This document shows positions 7,399-15,283 of a stretch of 64,000 nt of DNA, one piece after another. A program made the translations under genes and the position numbers. Below the pieces are notes generated by a model. That model had not been told where the DNA came from and did not search any database. It saw only the letters and a list, made by a program, of their open reading frames with translations. Numbering within the stretch: the first letter of the stretch is position 1; every line of letters starts with the position of its first letter. Source of the stretch: Castellaniella hirudinis (GTDB lineage Bacteria > Pseudomonadota > Gammaproteobacteria > Burkholderiales > Burkholderiaceae_B). The DNA lies in the NCBI RefSeq assembly GCF_042651965.1, contig NZ_JBHSDY010000002.1, positions 1 to 64,000 of the forward strand, written 5' to 3'.

Positions 7399-8930
7399 GC
7401 GCCTGGAAAATTCTCGCGACCGTCACTCTGATTCTGACTGCCACGCTGGCCCAGGCCCAGATGCCTGTGGGCGGTCATTTTCCGCCATGCAAGGCTACAG
7501 AGGCCGTGGACACCCTTTGCACGGAATACCTGACTGATCCGGCATCGGGCGATCAGGTGTGCGCTCCAGGAAAAATAAAGGATATCTGCGTTCCTGTGAC
7601 AACGCCGGGCGATGTTGACGACAAAACCAATGTACAGCGGTGTATGAAGACAGCCAGGGTGTGTGTTGATGAAACCCCGGTCAAAAAAATCAACGGGTAC
7701 GACGTGACCTTGGAAGAAGTCGGAGGCTGCTGGCAATACCGCAGGGAATATACCTGCTCAACCAACGATACCGTCAATACCTGTGAGCCCCTTGAGGCTG
7801 ACGAAAAATGCAGCACCTATGGCAGAAGGTGCTTGAATCAGGACGGTTATTTTGGCTGCAACGAGTGGGAAATCGAGTATCGCTGCATCACAAAACCAGC
7901 CGAAACGCATCAAATTGAATTCTGTGGCGACCGGAACATCTGCATCGGCGGAGTTTGTTGGGATACCAGCTATCCGCCTGACCTGGATTTCGCTCAAGTC
8001 ATCACCGGCATGGAGACTGGGCGCCAGATCGGAGTGTACGCAACAGACGGGCTGGACATCTTCCACGGGGAGGCGGGGATCTGCCGGTCGAAGCGGGCCG
8101 CAGGACTGAAGAACTGCTGCAGCACCGACACATCCGCGAGAAGCAACAATGCCGTCATGGGAGAGTTCATCTCAGGTGCCACTGGCTTTGCTGCTCGTGC
8201 AGGTTCAAAGTTTGTTTTTGACACCCTCTATGGTGATACCGCTAACTGGCTTGCCAGTGGTTGGTCTGCCGCTATCGGTGGAAATCTCCCTGGCGGACAA
8301 TCCTTTCTCGACAGTTTTGCAAACCCCGGTTTTGGGATGTACGGCTTCTCTATCGGAGGCACCGGATCATTCCTGGGAACCAGCGGCATGGTGCTCGGGG
8401 AAGCTGGCGGATTCAATATCTACTTCAATCCTTACGCATTTGCGTTTGCCGTTGGCATGCACGTGGTGATGCAGGCGATGACATGCAACGAAGAAGAAGC
8501 CAAGCTGGCTATGAAACGTGGGGCAGGCCTTTGCTCAGACCAGATTGGCGATTGGTGCTCGAAAGAAATCCTGGGCGTGTGCATCACCAGAAAACGAAGC
8601 TACTGCTGCTACAACAGCAAGATAGCCAAGATCATCAACGTTCAGGGACGTGCGCAACTCGGTATGGGGTGGGGGGATGAGGAAAGCCCGTCTTGCGACG
8701 GCTTCACCGTTGCCCAACTGAAGTCAATCGACTTTTCGCAGATCGATTTTTCTGAGTTCATTGGGGACGTTATGTCTGCCGTCGATGTTAATCACATCAA
8801 GGAAGACCTCCTCAAGTCACAAGCGGGGAGCTTCCATGAAAGTTCATTGACTGCCGCATGCCGAAAGACGTACGAGGCTCTGGGCGGTGACATGAGTAAG
8901 CTGCCTAACGAATGCGCAGGATTGATCTGA
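7395..8930 (+). CDS. traN: TraN-like outer-membrane mating-pair stabilisation protein
   Basis: 511 aa with a clear signal peptide (about residues 1-21, ending AQAQ). The mature part contains 28 cysteines, an even number, many in paired spacings and in two CC doublets. That pattern is typical of TraN, a disulphide-rich outer-membrane protein that contacts the recipient surface during conjugation. F TraN is about 600 aa, so this one is somewhat short. It overlaps the end of traG by four bases. Gly-rich stretches near residues 285-345 lie between the Cys-rich halves. The assignment rests on Cys pattern, signal, size and neighbour. Confidence 0.85.
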   Translation: MSAWKILATVTLILTATLAQAQMPVGGHFPPCKATEAVDTLCTEYLTDPASGDQVCAPGKIKDICVPVTTPGDVDDKTNVQRCMKTARVCVDETPVKKINGYDVTLEEVGGCWQYRREYTCSTNDTVNTCEPLEADEKCSTYGRRCLNQDGYFGCNEWEIEYRCITKPAETHQIEFCGDRNICIGGVCWDTSYPPDLDFAQVITGMETGRQIGVYATDGLDIFHGEAGICRSKRAAGLKNCCSTDTSARSNNAVMGEFISGATGFAARAGSKFVFDTLYGDTANWLASGWSAAIGGNLPGGQSFLDSFANPGFGMYGFSIGGTGSFLGTSGMVLGEAGGFNIYFNPYAFAFAVGMHVVMQAMTCNEEEAKLAMKRGAGLCSDQIGDWCSKEILGVCITRKRSYCCYNSKIAKIINVQGRAQLGMGWGDEESPSCDGFTVAQLKSIDFSQIDFSEFIGDVMSAVDVNHIKEDLLKSQAGSFHESSLTAACRKTYEALGGDMSKLPNECAGLI

Positions 8931-8948
8931 CAAGGGGGGGGGGAGAAC

Positions 8949-9200
8949 ATGCCTCAAATTTGGAAACTCTGGCTCAGCTTTATTGGTGTCATGGCGGTCA
9001 TCATGAGCGTCATGGCTCTCATGCCGATGCTGATCATTGTCGTGGCCCCAGCTCTGTTGACGATGACTAAATGGTCTATGATCGCTAGGGTGGCTGATAG
9101 TGTGCTTCACGAATCTCAGGAGCAGCACTATGACTATAAGAGCAAAGGTCCTCTCCCTAAGGGAGAGGTTGGCTCCGTAAAAACGAAACAGGAACCATGA
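8949..9200 (+). CDS. Small membrane protein downstream of traN
   Basis: An 83-aa protein with one long, Met-rich hydrophobic region (about residues 8-42) that could span the membrane once or twice, followed by a polar tail. I do not recognise it. The ATG follows GGGAGAAC, and the upstream part of that ribosome binding site is a run of ten G (8934-8943), a slippage-prone feature. Its stop overlaps the start of the next gene (ATGA at 9197-9200), so the DUF2971-type gene is coupled to it in spite of a sharp change in base composition at that point. Confidence 0.55.
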   Translation: MPQIWKLWLSFIGVMAVIMSVMALMPMLIIVVAPALLTMTKWSMIARVADSVLHESQEQHYDYKSKGPLPKGEVGSVKTKQEP

Positions 9201-10108
9201 ATACTATTCTCGATGATAGTTTAAGCCCTGATACGCCAATCTATAGGTATGTCACTTGGCGCTGGGCCGAAAGCCTACTTGTTAAGGGAAATCTTGTTTT
9301 AGTACGTCCCGAAATGTGGGAGGATCCTTATGAACTAGCCAATCGCCCCGTACAAATTATATTTTCATCGAATGATTCAGCTTATGATCAAAAAATAATA
9401 GACGGAAGTGGCTTTAATATATTTTCTCAATCATGGACAACAAAAAAAATAAACGACACAATGTTGAGAGCATATTCTAGCATATGCCTTACACAAGAAC
9501 ACCCCCAGGAAAAATCACATAACTTTCCAAGACCCAAAGATCAAAATGAGGCCATTCTAATATCCACCACGGTAGGAAAACTCATGGACGCCCTCTCTAA
9601 CGGGCTAAGGGACATTAATGGAAAAAATTTCTCTTTTATCAAAAAGATAAAATACCTTCCAGAAACAAAAATCAATAGCCATGTTTATGATTTACTGTAT
9701 CGCCATCTCCCAATCCCAGGAAGTGCCCCACGTATAGCAGCGACTCTCCTTTCCTTTAAGAGAGATGCCTTTGCTGCTGAGCATGAAGTTCGCCCTATTG
9801 TTTTACAGGAGAACACAAGGGAAACCGCCAACTTACTTAATATTAAAATTGAACCACATAAATTTATTGACTCAATAATTATAGATCCTAGGGTTGAGCA
9901 TTTTAAAATACAAGGATCATCTCTTCAGGCATATAATGAAAGACATGAACTACTATCTTCCTGGGGTTTTGAAGAAAAAATAAGACAATCCGGGCTTTAC
10001 TGCTGGCCTCCTGTTTTTAGCATACATATTGACACTGAAGACAAAAACAACGGTTTGTCAAGAAATCAAAGAATCGCGTGGAATACCTTTCTTTCCAAGA
10101 AGCCCTAA
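9197..10108 (+). CDS. DUF2971-type protein, AT-rich ICE cargo
   Basis: 303 aa, soluble. The N-terminus (IYRYVTWRWAESLLVKGNLVL, then a Pro-Glu-Met-Trp-Glu-Asp-Pro-Tyr-Glu motif at about residues 37-47) fits the start of DUF2971 proteins, in which a short strand is followed by the aromatic-D-P-x-E motif. A second conserved-looking block is AEHEVRP near residue 196. The biochemical role of the family is not settled; members are often found in variable and defence-rich regions. The gene is much richer in A and T than its neighbours, which suggests it was captured separately. It is coupled to the preceding gene by an ATGA overlap and lies between the transfer genes and the integrase, a usual cargo position. 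Confidence 0.6.
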   Translation: MNTILDDSLSPDTPIYRYVTWRWAESLLVKGNLVLVRPEMWEDPYELANRPVQIIFSSNDSAYDQKIIDGSGFNIFSQSWTTKKINDTMLRAYSSICLTQEHPQEKSHNFPRPKDQNEAILISTTVGKLMDALSNGLRDINGKNFSFIKKIKYLPETKINSHVYDLLYRHLPIPGSAPRIAATLLSFKRDAFAAEHEVRPIVLQENTRETANLLNIKIEPHKFIDSIIIDPRVEHFKIQGSSLQAYNERHELLSSWGFEEKIRQSGLYCWPPVFSIHIDTEDKNNGLSRNQRIAWNTFLSKKP

Positions 10109-10194
10109 ATAAAAGAAAGGAACAATAGGAACGGCTTCCCCTTTAAACCTCCTTGATTTCGGTCGAAATGGGGTTTATCGGGTGTTAATGTGCC

Positions 10195-11580
10195 TTACAC
10201 TAAGATCGTGTCCAAGTGCTCCCCCAGCCGTCGCCAGGCTTCCTTTTTTTCTGCCTCATAGTCATGCCGCAGGTAGACACGGCGAACCTTACCGGGCAAA
10301 AGATGGTTCTGGCAGCGATCAATGACATCCAGCGATATACCGAGACTCTGCATCATCGTGGCGCCTGTGCGGCGTAGATCGTGGGGAGTCCATTCATTGT
10401 TGACGCCATCGGCCAGCACCAGGGAATTATCAAAGGCGCGACTCTTCAATGGTTTGCTACGGTTCTTAAAGCGGATTTGCCGATCTCCAACCTGCTTGGA
10501 GACTGATTTCAGGCAGACATGCGTATCCTCATCACGCCGGTTCCGTGATGGGAAGCACCAGGGACTTGTCCCTGTCAGATCATGCAGTGCCTGAAACTGC
10601 CGCTTAGAGAAGTCCGACAGAAACACATACTGCTCCTGCTTCTTGCCGCGTTTCCCCTTGACGTTTTCTCGCGGAATGAACCAGATACCTGTCTCCAGGT
10701 CTACATGCTCCCAGCGGGCCATCAGCAGCTCACCAATGCGACAAATCGTGCCCAGGCATATCCACAGAGCCAACCGCGTTTTCACGTCCATTGGGCGGCT
10801 GGTAGCACGTCTGTTCGGCGCGGCGGCATAGGCTTCATCCATCTGCCTAAAAATTTGACCCAACTCCCTGAGCTCTGCAGGCGATAGTGTCCGGTCGCGC
10901 TCCTCCTCGTAGTCGTCTGGCAGCAGCGTATTGATGTCAATGAGGGCGGCAGGATTGCCATTCGCCAGCAATCGGCGCCAAGGCTGACGCTTTTCCCCCC
11001 AGGCCAGCATCTGACTGAAGTCTTTGAATGTGGTGACGCACAGACGGATCACCCCCCGCGCCATCTGCCTACGCAGCATCACCAAGATGTCTTTATCCGC
11101 CAGGTGACGCAACTCCTTTTCGCCGACAATGGGCAGAACGTCCTTCTCAAAGGAACGACGAATTTCTGCATTGCCGTCCTTCCTGGCCACGCCATCCGCG
11201 ACCCATGCGTCAAAGAGATCATGGACTTTGAGCTTGTACAGGCGCTCCTGCTCGGCCTGTTGTATGGAAGCCTCCATAGCTTTTTGGTGCTCGATGCGCG
11301 CAGCCTGTTTTGCAGCAACGGGGTCAATTCCCTGCCTGACAAGTTGGTGTATTCGGTCCCTCTCTACTCGGATGTCAGCAAGAGACTTTTTTGGCCATGC
11401 ACCGAGGAAAAAGTCACGGCGCTTGCCCAGGAACGATCCGATAAAACGGAATTGCACGGTAAGCCCCCGAGCACCGGCTCTCACACGGCCTTCGATCCCT
11501 CCCGGCTCTCTAAGAACTCTTCCTCCATCCTCAGCCGTTAGGGCCTTCAACTCGATGATCGTGAGCTTGGATGAAGCCAT
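10195..11580 (-). CDS. int: P4-type tyrosine integrase of the ICE
   Basis: 461 aa. It carries an N-terminal arm-binding region (about 1-100, DUF4102-like), a core-binding helical region, and a C-terminal catalytic domain with Arg281 (CRIGEL), His400 and Arg403 (HDLRR), His426 and nucleophile Tyr436 (VYLRHDY). All catalytic residues are present. It would recombine the element with the 3' end of the tRNA-Arg gene. The gene reads leftwards, starting about 160 bp from the attachment site. Two direct repeats, TTTAACCCCAT, lie just upstream of its ATG and may be arm-type binding sites. No ribosome binding site of good quality is seen before the ATG at 11580. An excisionase gene is not obvious nearby. 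Confidence 0.93.
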   Translation of the reverse strand: MASSKLTIIELKALTAEDGGRVLREPGGIEGRVRAGARGLTVQFRFIGSFLGKRRDFFLGAWPKKSLADIRVERDRIHQLVRQGIDPVAAKQAARIEHQKAMEASIQQAEQERLYKLKVHDLFDAWVADGVARKDGNAEIRRSFEKDVLPIVGEKELRHLADKDILVMLRRQMARGVIRLCVTTFKDFSQMLAWGEKRQPWRRLLANGNPAALIDINTLLPDDYEEERDRTLSPAELRELGQIFRQMDEAYAAAPNRRATSRPMDVKTRLALWICLGTICRIGELLMARWEHVDLETGIWFIPRENVKGKRGKKQEQYVFLSDFSKRQFQALHDLTGTSPWCFPSRNRRDEDTHVCLKSVSKQVGDRQIRFKNRSKPLKSRAFDNSLVLADGVNNEWTPHDLRRTGATMMQSLGISLDVIDRCQNHLLPGKVRRVYLRHDYEAEKKEAWRRLGEHLDTILV

Positions 11581-11588
11581 AATTTTCT

Positions 11589-11611
11589 TTTAACCCCATT
11601 TTTAACCCCAT
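11589..11611. repeat. Direct repeats TTTAACCCCAT upstream of the integrase
   Basis: Two copies (11589-11599 and 11601-11611) at 12-bp spacing lie immediately before the integrase start and about 135 bp from the att core. Their position fits integrase arm-type sites or an autoregulatory site. This is inferred from position only. Confidence 0.4.
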
Positions 11612-11743
11612 AAATCCACTAGCTGCAGATTGATCAGAGTGGATAGCCATAGACGAAATTATAGCCCGTAACCCGCATACACACTGGATATTCAATGTCC
11701 ACACACGTCCACCAGCATACATGCAAAAGTAATAATTTATTGC

Positions 11744-11788
11744 CTACGAACCAAGGGGTAGTGGGTTCGAATCCTGCCAGCCGCGCCA
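11744..11788 (+). other. attR: 3' part of tRNA-Arg(ACG) from the anticodon loop to CCA
   Basis: CTACGAA (anticodon loop, ACG) is followed by the 3' anticodon strand CCAAG, a 5-base variable loop, a T arm with GTGGG-TTCGAAT-CCTGC, the acceptor strand CAGCCGC, discriminator G and encoded CCA. The bases to the left (ATTGC) cannot form the 5' anticodon strand (CTTGG expected), and no D arm or 5' acceptor strand exists. This is therefore a duplicated 3' end and not a working tRNA. The crossover lies at or near the anticodon loop, as for many tyrosine integrases. The intact gene should lie at the left end of the element. Confidence 0.88.
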
Positions 11789-11795
11789 GAATTAC

Positions 11796-11853
11796 CCTGT
11801 TCTCGAAACAGGCTTGAAAACCGCCTAGGGGCCAACAACCTAGGCGGTTTTTC
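11796..11853 (+). terminator. Terminator of the tRNA-Arg locus
   Basis: A small hairpin CCTGTT/AACAGG (11796-11812) is followed by a strong one, AACCGCCTAGG/CCTAGGCGGTT (11819-11849), and a T-run. It lies directly after the tRNA 3' end and belongs to the original chromosome, outside the element. The rest of 11,581-11,894 holds no gene. Confidence 0.85.
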
Positions 11854-11894
11854 TTTGTCCGGGCGGCCAGGACGATCACCGCCCGTCCCCGGCT

Positions 11895-12818
11895 TCACGC
11901 CTCTTTCGTCGCCCCCAGGCACGGGGCCAGGATCTCCGCCAGCCAATCGCCAAAGACCCGCACCCGGTGGGACAGATAGCGCTGATGCGGGTAGACGAGC
12001 TGCACCGGCATCGGCGCGGCCAGCCAGTCCGGCAGCACCTCGACCAATTCGCCCGACTCCAGATGCTCGCGCACGTCGAAGGCCGGAATCTGGATCAGGC
12101 CCAGGCCGGCCAGGCAACAGGCGATGTAGGTCTCGACATTATTGACCGACACCCGGGTCGGCATCACCAGGGACCGATCCTGGCCGTCTTCCTGCCATTC
12201 CCAGCGCGCCGCCCGCGCGCCCGGCTGCGAGGCATAGCACACGGCCTGGTGCTGCAGCAGATCGCCGGGCTGCTGCGGCACGCCATGGCGTGCCAGATAG
12301 GCAGGGCTGGCGCAGTTGATGAGCCTGAATACGCCCAGCGGACGGGCCACCAGGCTGCTGGCCTGCAGTTCACCGACACGCAGCGCGCAGTCGATGCCCT
12401 CGTGCAGCAGGTCGACTGCGCGGTCGCTGGACCCCAGATCCACGTCGATGCCGGGGTGCAGCGCCAGGAATGCCGGCAGCGCGGGCGCCACCTGCCGCCG
12501 CGCCAGCCGGCTGGGCAGGTCCACGCGCAGGCTGCCCGTCAAGGCCCGGCCCCGCGGCCTGAATAATTGTTCCAGTTCTTCGCTGTCGGCCACCAGCGCG
12601 GCGGCACGCTCCAGCAAGGCGTCGCCGTCCCGGGTCAGGCTGACCCGGCGCGTCGTCCGATCGAACAGCCGCACCCCCAGCGAAGCTTCCAGCCGCTGGA
12701 TGGCCAGAGAGACGGTCGGCCTGGGCACGCCGAGCTGTCCCGCAGCGTTGGTGAACCCGCCGCTATGCGCGACCCGGATGAAGATGCGAAGTTGATCGAT
12801 GCGATCCATGGGACTCAT
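11895..12818 (-). CDS. LysR-type transcriptional regulator
   Basis: 307 aa: a winged HTH in the first 65 residues (FTNAAGQLGVPRPTVSLAIQRLE is the recognition part) and a LysR substrate-binding domain from about 95 to 295. It is transcribed away from the SDR gene at 12924, and the 105-bp gap holds an inverted repeat typical of LysR sites. The likely target is therefore the SDR gene and its own promoter. The group resembles the regulators that control neighbouring SDR or quinone oxidoreductase genes. The start is either the ATG at 12818 or that at 12809 (MDRIDQL); the second matches the usual family N-terminus. The ligand is unknown. Confidence 0.88.
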   Translation of the reverse strand: MSPMDRIDQLRIFIRVAHSGGFTNAAGQLGVPRPTVSLAIQRLEASLGVRLFDRTTRRVSLTRDGDALLERAAALVADSEELEQLFRPRGRALTGSLRVDLPSRLARRQVAPALPAFLALHPGIDVDLGSSDRAVDLLHEGIDCALRVGELQASSLVARPLGVFRLINCASPAYLARHGVPQQPGDLLQHQAVCYASQPGARAARWEWQEDGQDRSLVMPTRVSVNNVETYIACCLAGLGLIQIPAFDVREHLESGELVEVLPDWLAAPMPVQLVYPHQRYLSHRVRVFGDWLAEILAPCLGATKEA

Positions 12819-12862
12819 TGGTCATGATTTCTGGATAGTCTATCAATAGAAAAACGATTTAT

Positions 12863-12885
12863 CTGTATTTCATTTACGAATACAG
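12863..12885. promoter_or_regulatory. Inverted repeat CTGTATT-N9-AATACAG in the LysR/SDR intergenic region
   Basis: Perfect 7-bp arms about 40 bp from each start codon. The size and spacing fit a LysR-type recognition site acting on both divergent promoters. Confidence 0.55.
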
Positions 12886-12923
12886 TCAAAACCGTTCTCC
12901 CCTCGCCCTCAAGGAAACCCTTC

Positions 12924-13697
12924 ATGTCCAAGCACAGCATTCAAGGCAAGACCGTCCTCATCGCCGGCGGCGCCAAAAACCTGGGCGGCCTGATCGCCCG
13001 CGACCTGGCCGCCCAGGGCGCCAAGGCGATCGCCATCCATTACAACAGCGCGTCCTCCCGCGCCGACGCCGACGCCACCGTGGCGGCGCTGCAGGCGGCC
13101 GGCGCCCGGGCCGTGGCGATCCAGGCGGATCTGAGCACCGCCGCAGCCGTCGAAAAACTGTTTGCCGACGCCGTCGCCGCCGTCGGCCGCCCCGACATCG
13201 CCATCAATACCGTCGGCAAGGTGCTCAAGAAGCCGATCCTGGAGATCAGCGAAGCCGAATACGACGAGATGAGCGCCGTCAACGCCAAGAGCGCGTTCTT
13301 TTTCCTCAAGGAAGCAGGCCGCCACGTCAATGACAACGGCAAGATCTGCACCCTGGTGACCTCGCTGCTGGGCGCCTTCACGCCCTTTTACGCCTCGTAT
13401 GCGGGCACCAAGGCGCCGGTGGAACACTTCACCCGCGCCGCAGCCAAGGAATTCGGTGCGCGCGGCATCTCGGTGACGGCCGTCGGCCCCGGCCCGATGG
13501 ATACGCCCTTTTTCTATCCGGCCGAAGGCGAAGACGCGGTGGCCTATCACAAGACCGCCGCGGCGCTGTCGCCCTTCAGCCGGACGGGGCTGACCGACAT
13601 CGAGGACGTGGTGCCTTTCATCCGCCATCTGGTCAGCGACGGCTGGTGGATCACCGGCCAGACCATCCTGATCAACGGCGGCTATACGACCAAGTAA
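12924..13697 (+). CDS. SDR-family NAD(P)-dependent oxidoreductase
   Basis: 257 aa, the usual classical SDR length. The dinucleotide loop is GGAKNLGG (residues 15-22), a variant of TGxxxGxG. Catalytic Asn120, Ser147, Tyr159 and Lys163 (YAGTK) are all in place, and the C-terminal SDGWWITGQTILINGGY is the family signature. It reduces or oxidises an unidentified alcohol/ketone in the cytoplasm. An AAGGAA site precedes the ATG. The divergent LysR gene is its probable regulator. It is monocistronic, as the next gene begins 167 bp later behind its own leader. The absence of the usual TGxxxGIG wording does not suggest loss of activity. Confidence 0.88.
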   Translation: MSKHSIQGKTVLIAGGAKNLGGLIARDLAAQGAKAIAIHYNSASSRADADATVAALQAAGARAVAIQADLSTAAAVEKLFADAVAAVGRPDIAINTVGKVLKKPILEISEAEYDEMSAVNAKSAFFFLKEAGRHVNDNGKICTLVTSLLGAFTPFYASYAGTKAPVEHFTRAAAKEFGARGISVTAVGPGPMDTPFFYPAEGEDAVAYHKTAAALSPFSRTGLTDIEDVVPFIRHLVSDGWWITGQTILINGGYTTK

Positions 13698-13864
13698 CCG
13701 AGGGCATGGCGGCCTTCGGGCCGGACCCGGGGCTTACTCCAATCGGACGTCCTGGCGCTGGATTTCGGGTCACGACAGTGATACTGTATGCAAAATTCAT
13801 AATTCTCTCTTAGAAAACAGCCGCCTGCCGGGCGGTGTTCTGCTCGAGACACGAGGAGATTGAT

Positions 13865-15283
13865 TTGACCAGCAGCCCCGGCTTCATTTTCGCCCACGCC
13901 ACTGTGATCACCATGGACCGCGACAGGCGAGTCATCGCGGACGGGGCGGTTGCCGTCATCGGCGACACGATCGTCGGGGTGGGAAAGACGGCTGAAATCC
14001 AGGCCCGCTTCCCCGATCTTCCCATACAGGACTTCAGCCGCCACATCATCGCGCCCGGGCTGATCGACACGCACGTCCACCTGAGCCAGGCGCTTTTCCG
14101 GGCGGCGGGGGAACGCAACGCCCGCTCGGACAATTTCCACGATTGGCTCTACCGCCTGATCCTCCCGATGGAAGGGACGATGACCCCGGAAGACGGCGCG
14201 GCGTCCGCCTCCCTGTGCATCCTCGAAATGCTCAAATCGGGGACGACGAGTTTCCTGGAGTCGATGACCTCCGCCAACCACGGTTTCGACGGCATCGCCC
14301 AGGTCTGCGTCGACTCCGGCATCCGCGCGGCGCTCGGGAAGGTCGTGATGGACGTCTCGCCGGCCTATCGCGACCGCGTCGGCTGGCCCCTCTCGGCCTG
14401 GTTCGAACCGGACCAGGGGATCGCCGAAACCCTGGCCGCGCACAAGCAATGGCACGGGGCCGCGAACGGGCGCATCCAGGTCTGGTTCGGATGCCGCACC
14501 GCCGACGAATCCGCCAACCCGGATCTCTACCGGCGCGTGGCCGCTGTCGCAAAAGAACACGGCATGCGCCTCACCATCCATCATTCGGAACTGGAAAGCG
14601 ACAACGAATACGCGCGCAGTCTGGGCTACCGCAGCCATATGGACTACGGCTACCAACTGGGCATCCTGGGGCCGAACGCGGTCTTGACGCACTGCACCGC
14701 GGCCGACAGCGAGGACATCGCGCTACTGGCGCAAACCGGCACATCCGTGGCGAACTGCCCCGCCAACAACGCGACGTCCGCCTGGGGCCCCACGCGCGTC
14801 GTCGAAATGCTCGAGGCGGGCGTCAACGTGGCGCTCGGCTGCGACGGCACCGTCAGCGACGCCAATATGGATCTTCTGCGCGACCTGCGCGTGGTCTGCC
14901 AGATCGCCAGGTCACATGGCAAGAGCCGCAACAGCCTGCGCGCCGAGACCGCGCTTGAAATGGCCACCCTCCACGGCGCGCGCGCGCTGGGGATCGACGA
15001 TCAGGTCGGCTCGCTCGAAGCCGGCAAGAAAGCCGATCTGATCACCATCGACACCGATGCGCCCCACCTTTCCCCCATCTGGAATCCGGTTGCGACGCTG
15101 GTCTTCGCCGCGCAAGGTTCGGACGTCCATACCGTGGTGATCGACGGCAAGGTCATCGTCAGCGGCGGCGAGATCCTGACCATGGACGAACGCGCCATCG
15201 TCGCCGAGGCGCGGCGGCGCCTGCCCGATCTCAAAAAACGGGCGAACGTACCCGCGGACAATCCTCGCTGGCCTCTGTCGTGA
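13865..15283 (+). CDS. Amidohydrolase of the TRZ/ATZ (atrazine chlorohydrolase/guanine deaminase-like) family
   Basis: 472 aa from the TTG at 13865, which has a GAGGAG site seven bases upstream; the ATG thirty bases earlier has none. Metal ligands are visible: His70 and His72 (THVH), His239 with Glu242, His276 (LTHC) and Asp327 (GCDG). This is the mononuclear hydrolase set used to deaminate or dechlorinate aminated N-heterocycles. The substrate cannot be read from sequence. It is first in a three-gene operon whose stop and start codons overlap, followed by a cytosine-deaminase-like enzyme. A convergent ABC transporter probably imports the substrate. The leader (13698-13864) has no clear operator. 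Confidence 0.85.
   Translation: MTSSPGFIFAHATVITMDRDRRVIADGAVAVIGDTIVGVGKTAEIQARFPDLPIQDFSRHIIAPGLIDTHVHLSQALFRAAGERNARSDNFHDWLYRLILPMEGTMTPEDGAASASLCILEMLKSGTTSFLESMTSANHGFDGIAQVCVDSGIRAALGKVVMDVSPAYRDRVGWPLSAWFEPDQGIAETLAAHKQWHGAANGRIQVWFGCRTADESANPDLYRRVAAVAKEHGMRLTIHHSELESDNEYARSLGYRSHMDYGYQLGILGPNAVLTHCTAADSEDIALLAQTGTSVANCPANNATSAWGPTRVVEMLEAGVNVALGCDGTVSDANMDLLRDLRVVCQIARSHGKSRNSLRAETALEMATLHGARALGIDDQVGSLEAGKKADLITIDTDAPHLSPIWNPVATLVFAAQGSDVHTVVIDGKVIVSGGEILTMDERAIVAEARRRLPDLKKRANVPADNPRWPLS

Larger units (their letters stand above)
1..11788. mobile_element. Right part of an integrative and conjugative element (ICE), truncated by the window start
   Basis: This stretch contains conjugation genes (TraD-type coupling ATPase, TraG, TraN), a P4-type tyrosine integrase and, at its right edge, the 3' part of tRNA-Arg(ACG) with no 5' half. 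That is the normal signature of an element integrated into a tRNA gene. The rest of the transfer genes, the relaxase, oriT and the intact tRNA would lie to the left and are not seen. Base composition is visibly more AT-rich than the chromosome to the right, above all at 2.7-3.0 kb and 9.2-10.1 kb. Activity cannot be judged from a fragment, although every transfer gene visible here is intact. Confidence 0.88.

Noticed and set aside
11744..11788. Functional tRNA-Arg gene
   Set aside because: The D arm, 5' acceptor strand and 5' anticodon strand are missing; it is an attachment-site copy.
13682..14692. 336-codon minus-strand frame opposite the first amidohydrolase
   Set aside because: No recognisable domain, no ribosome binding site, and it overlaps a clearly real gene.
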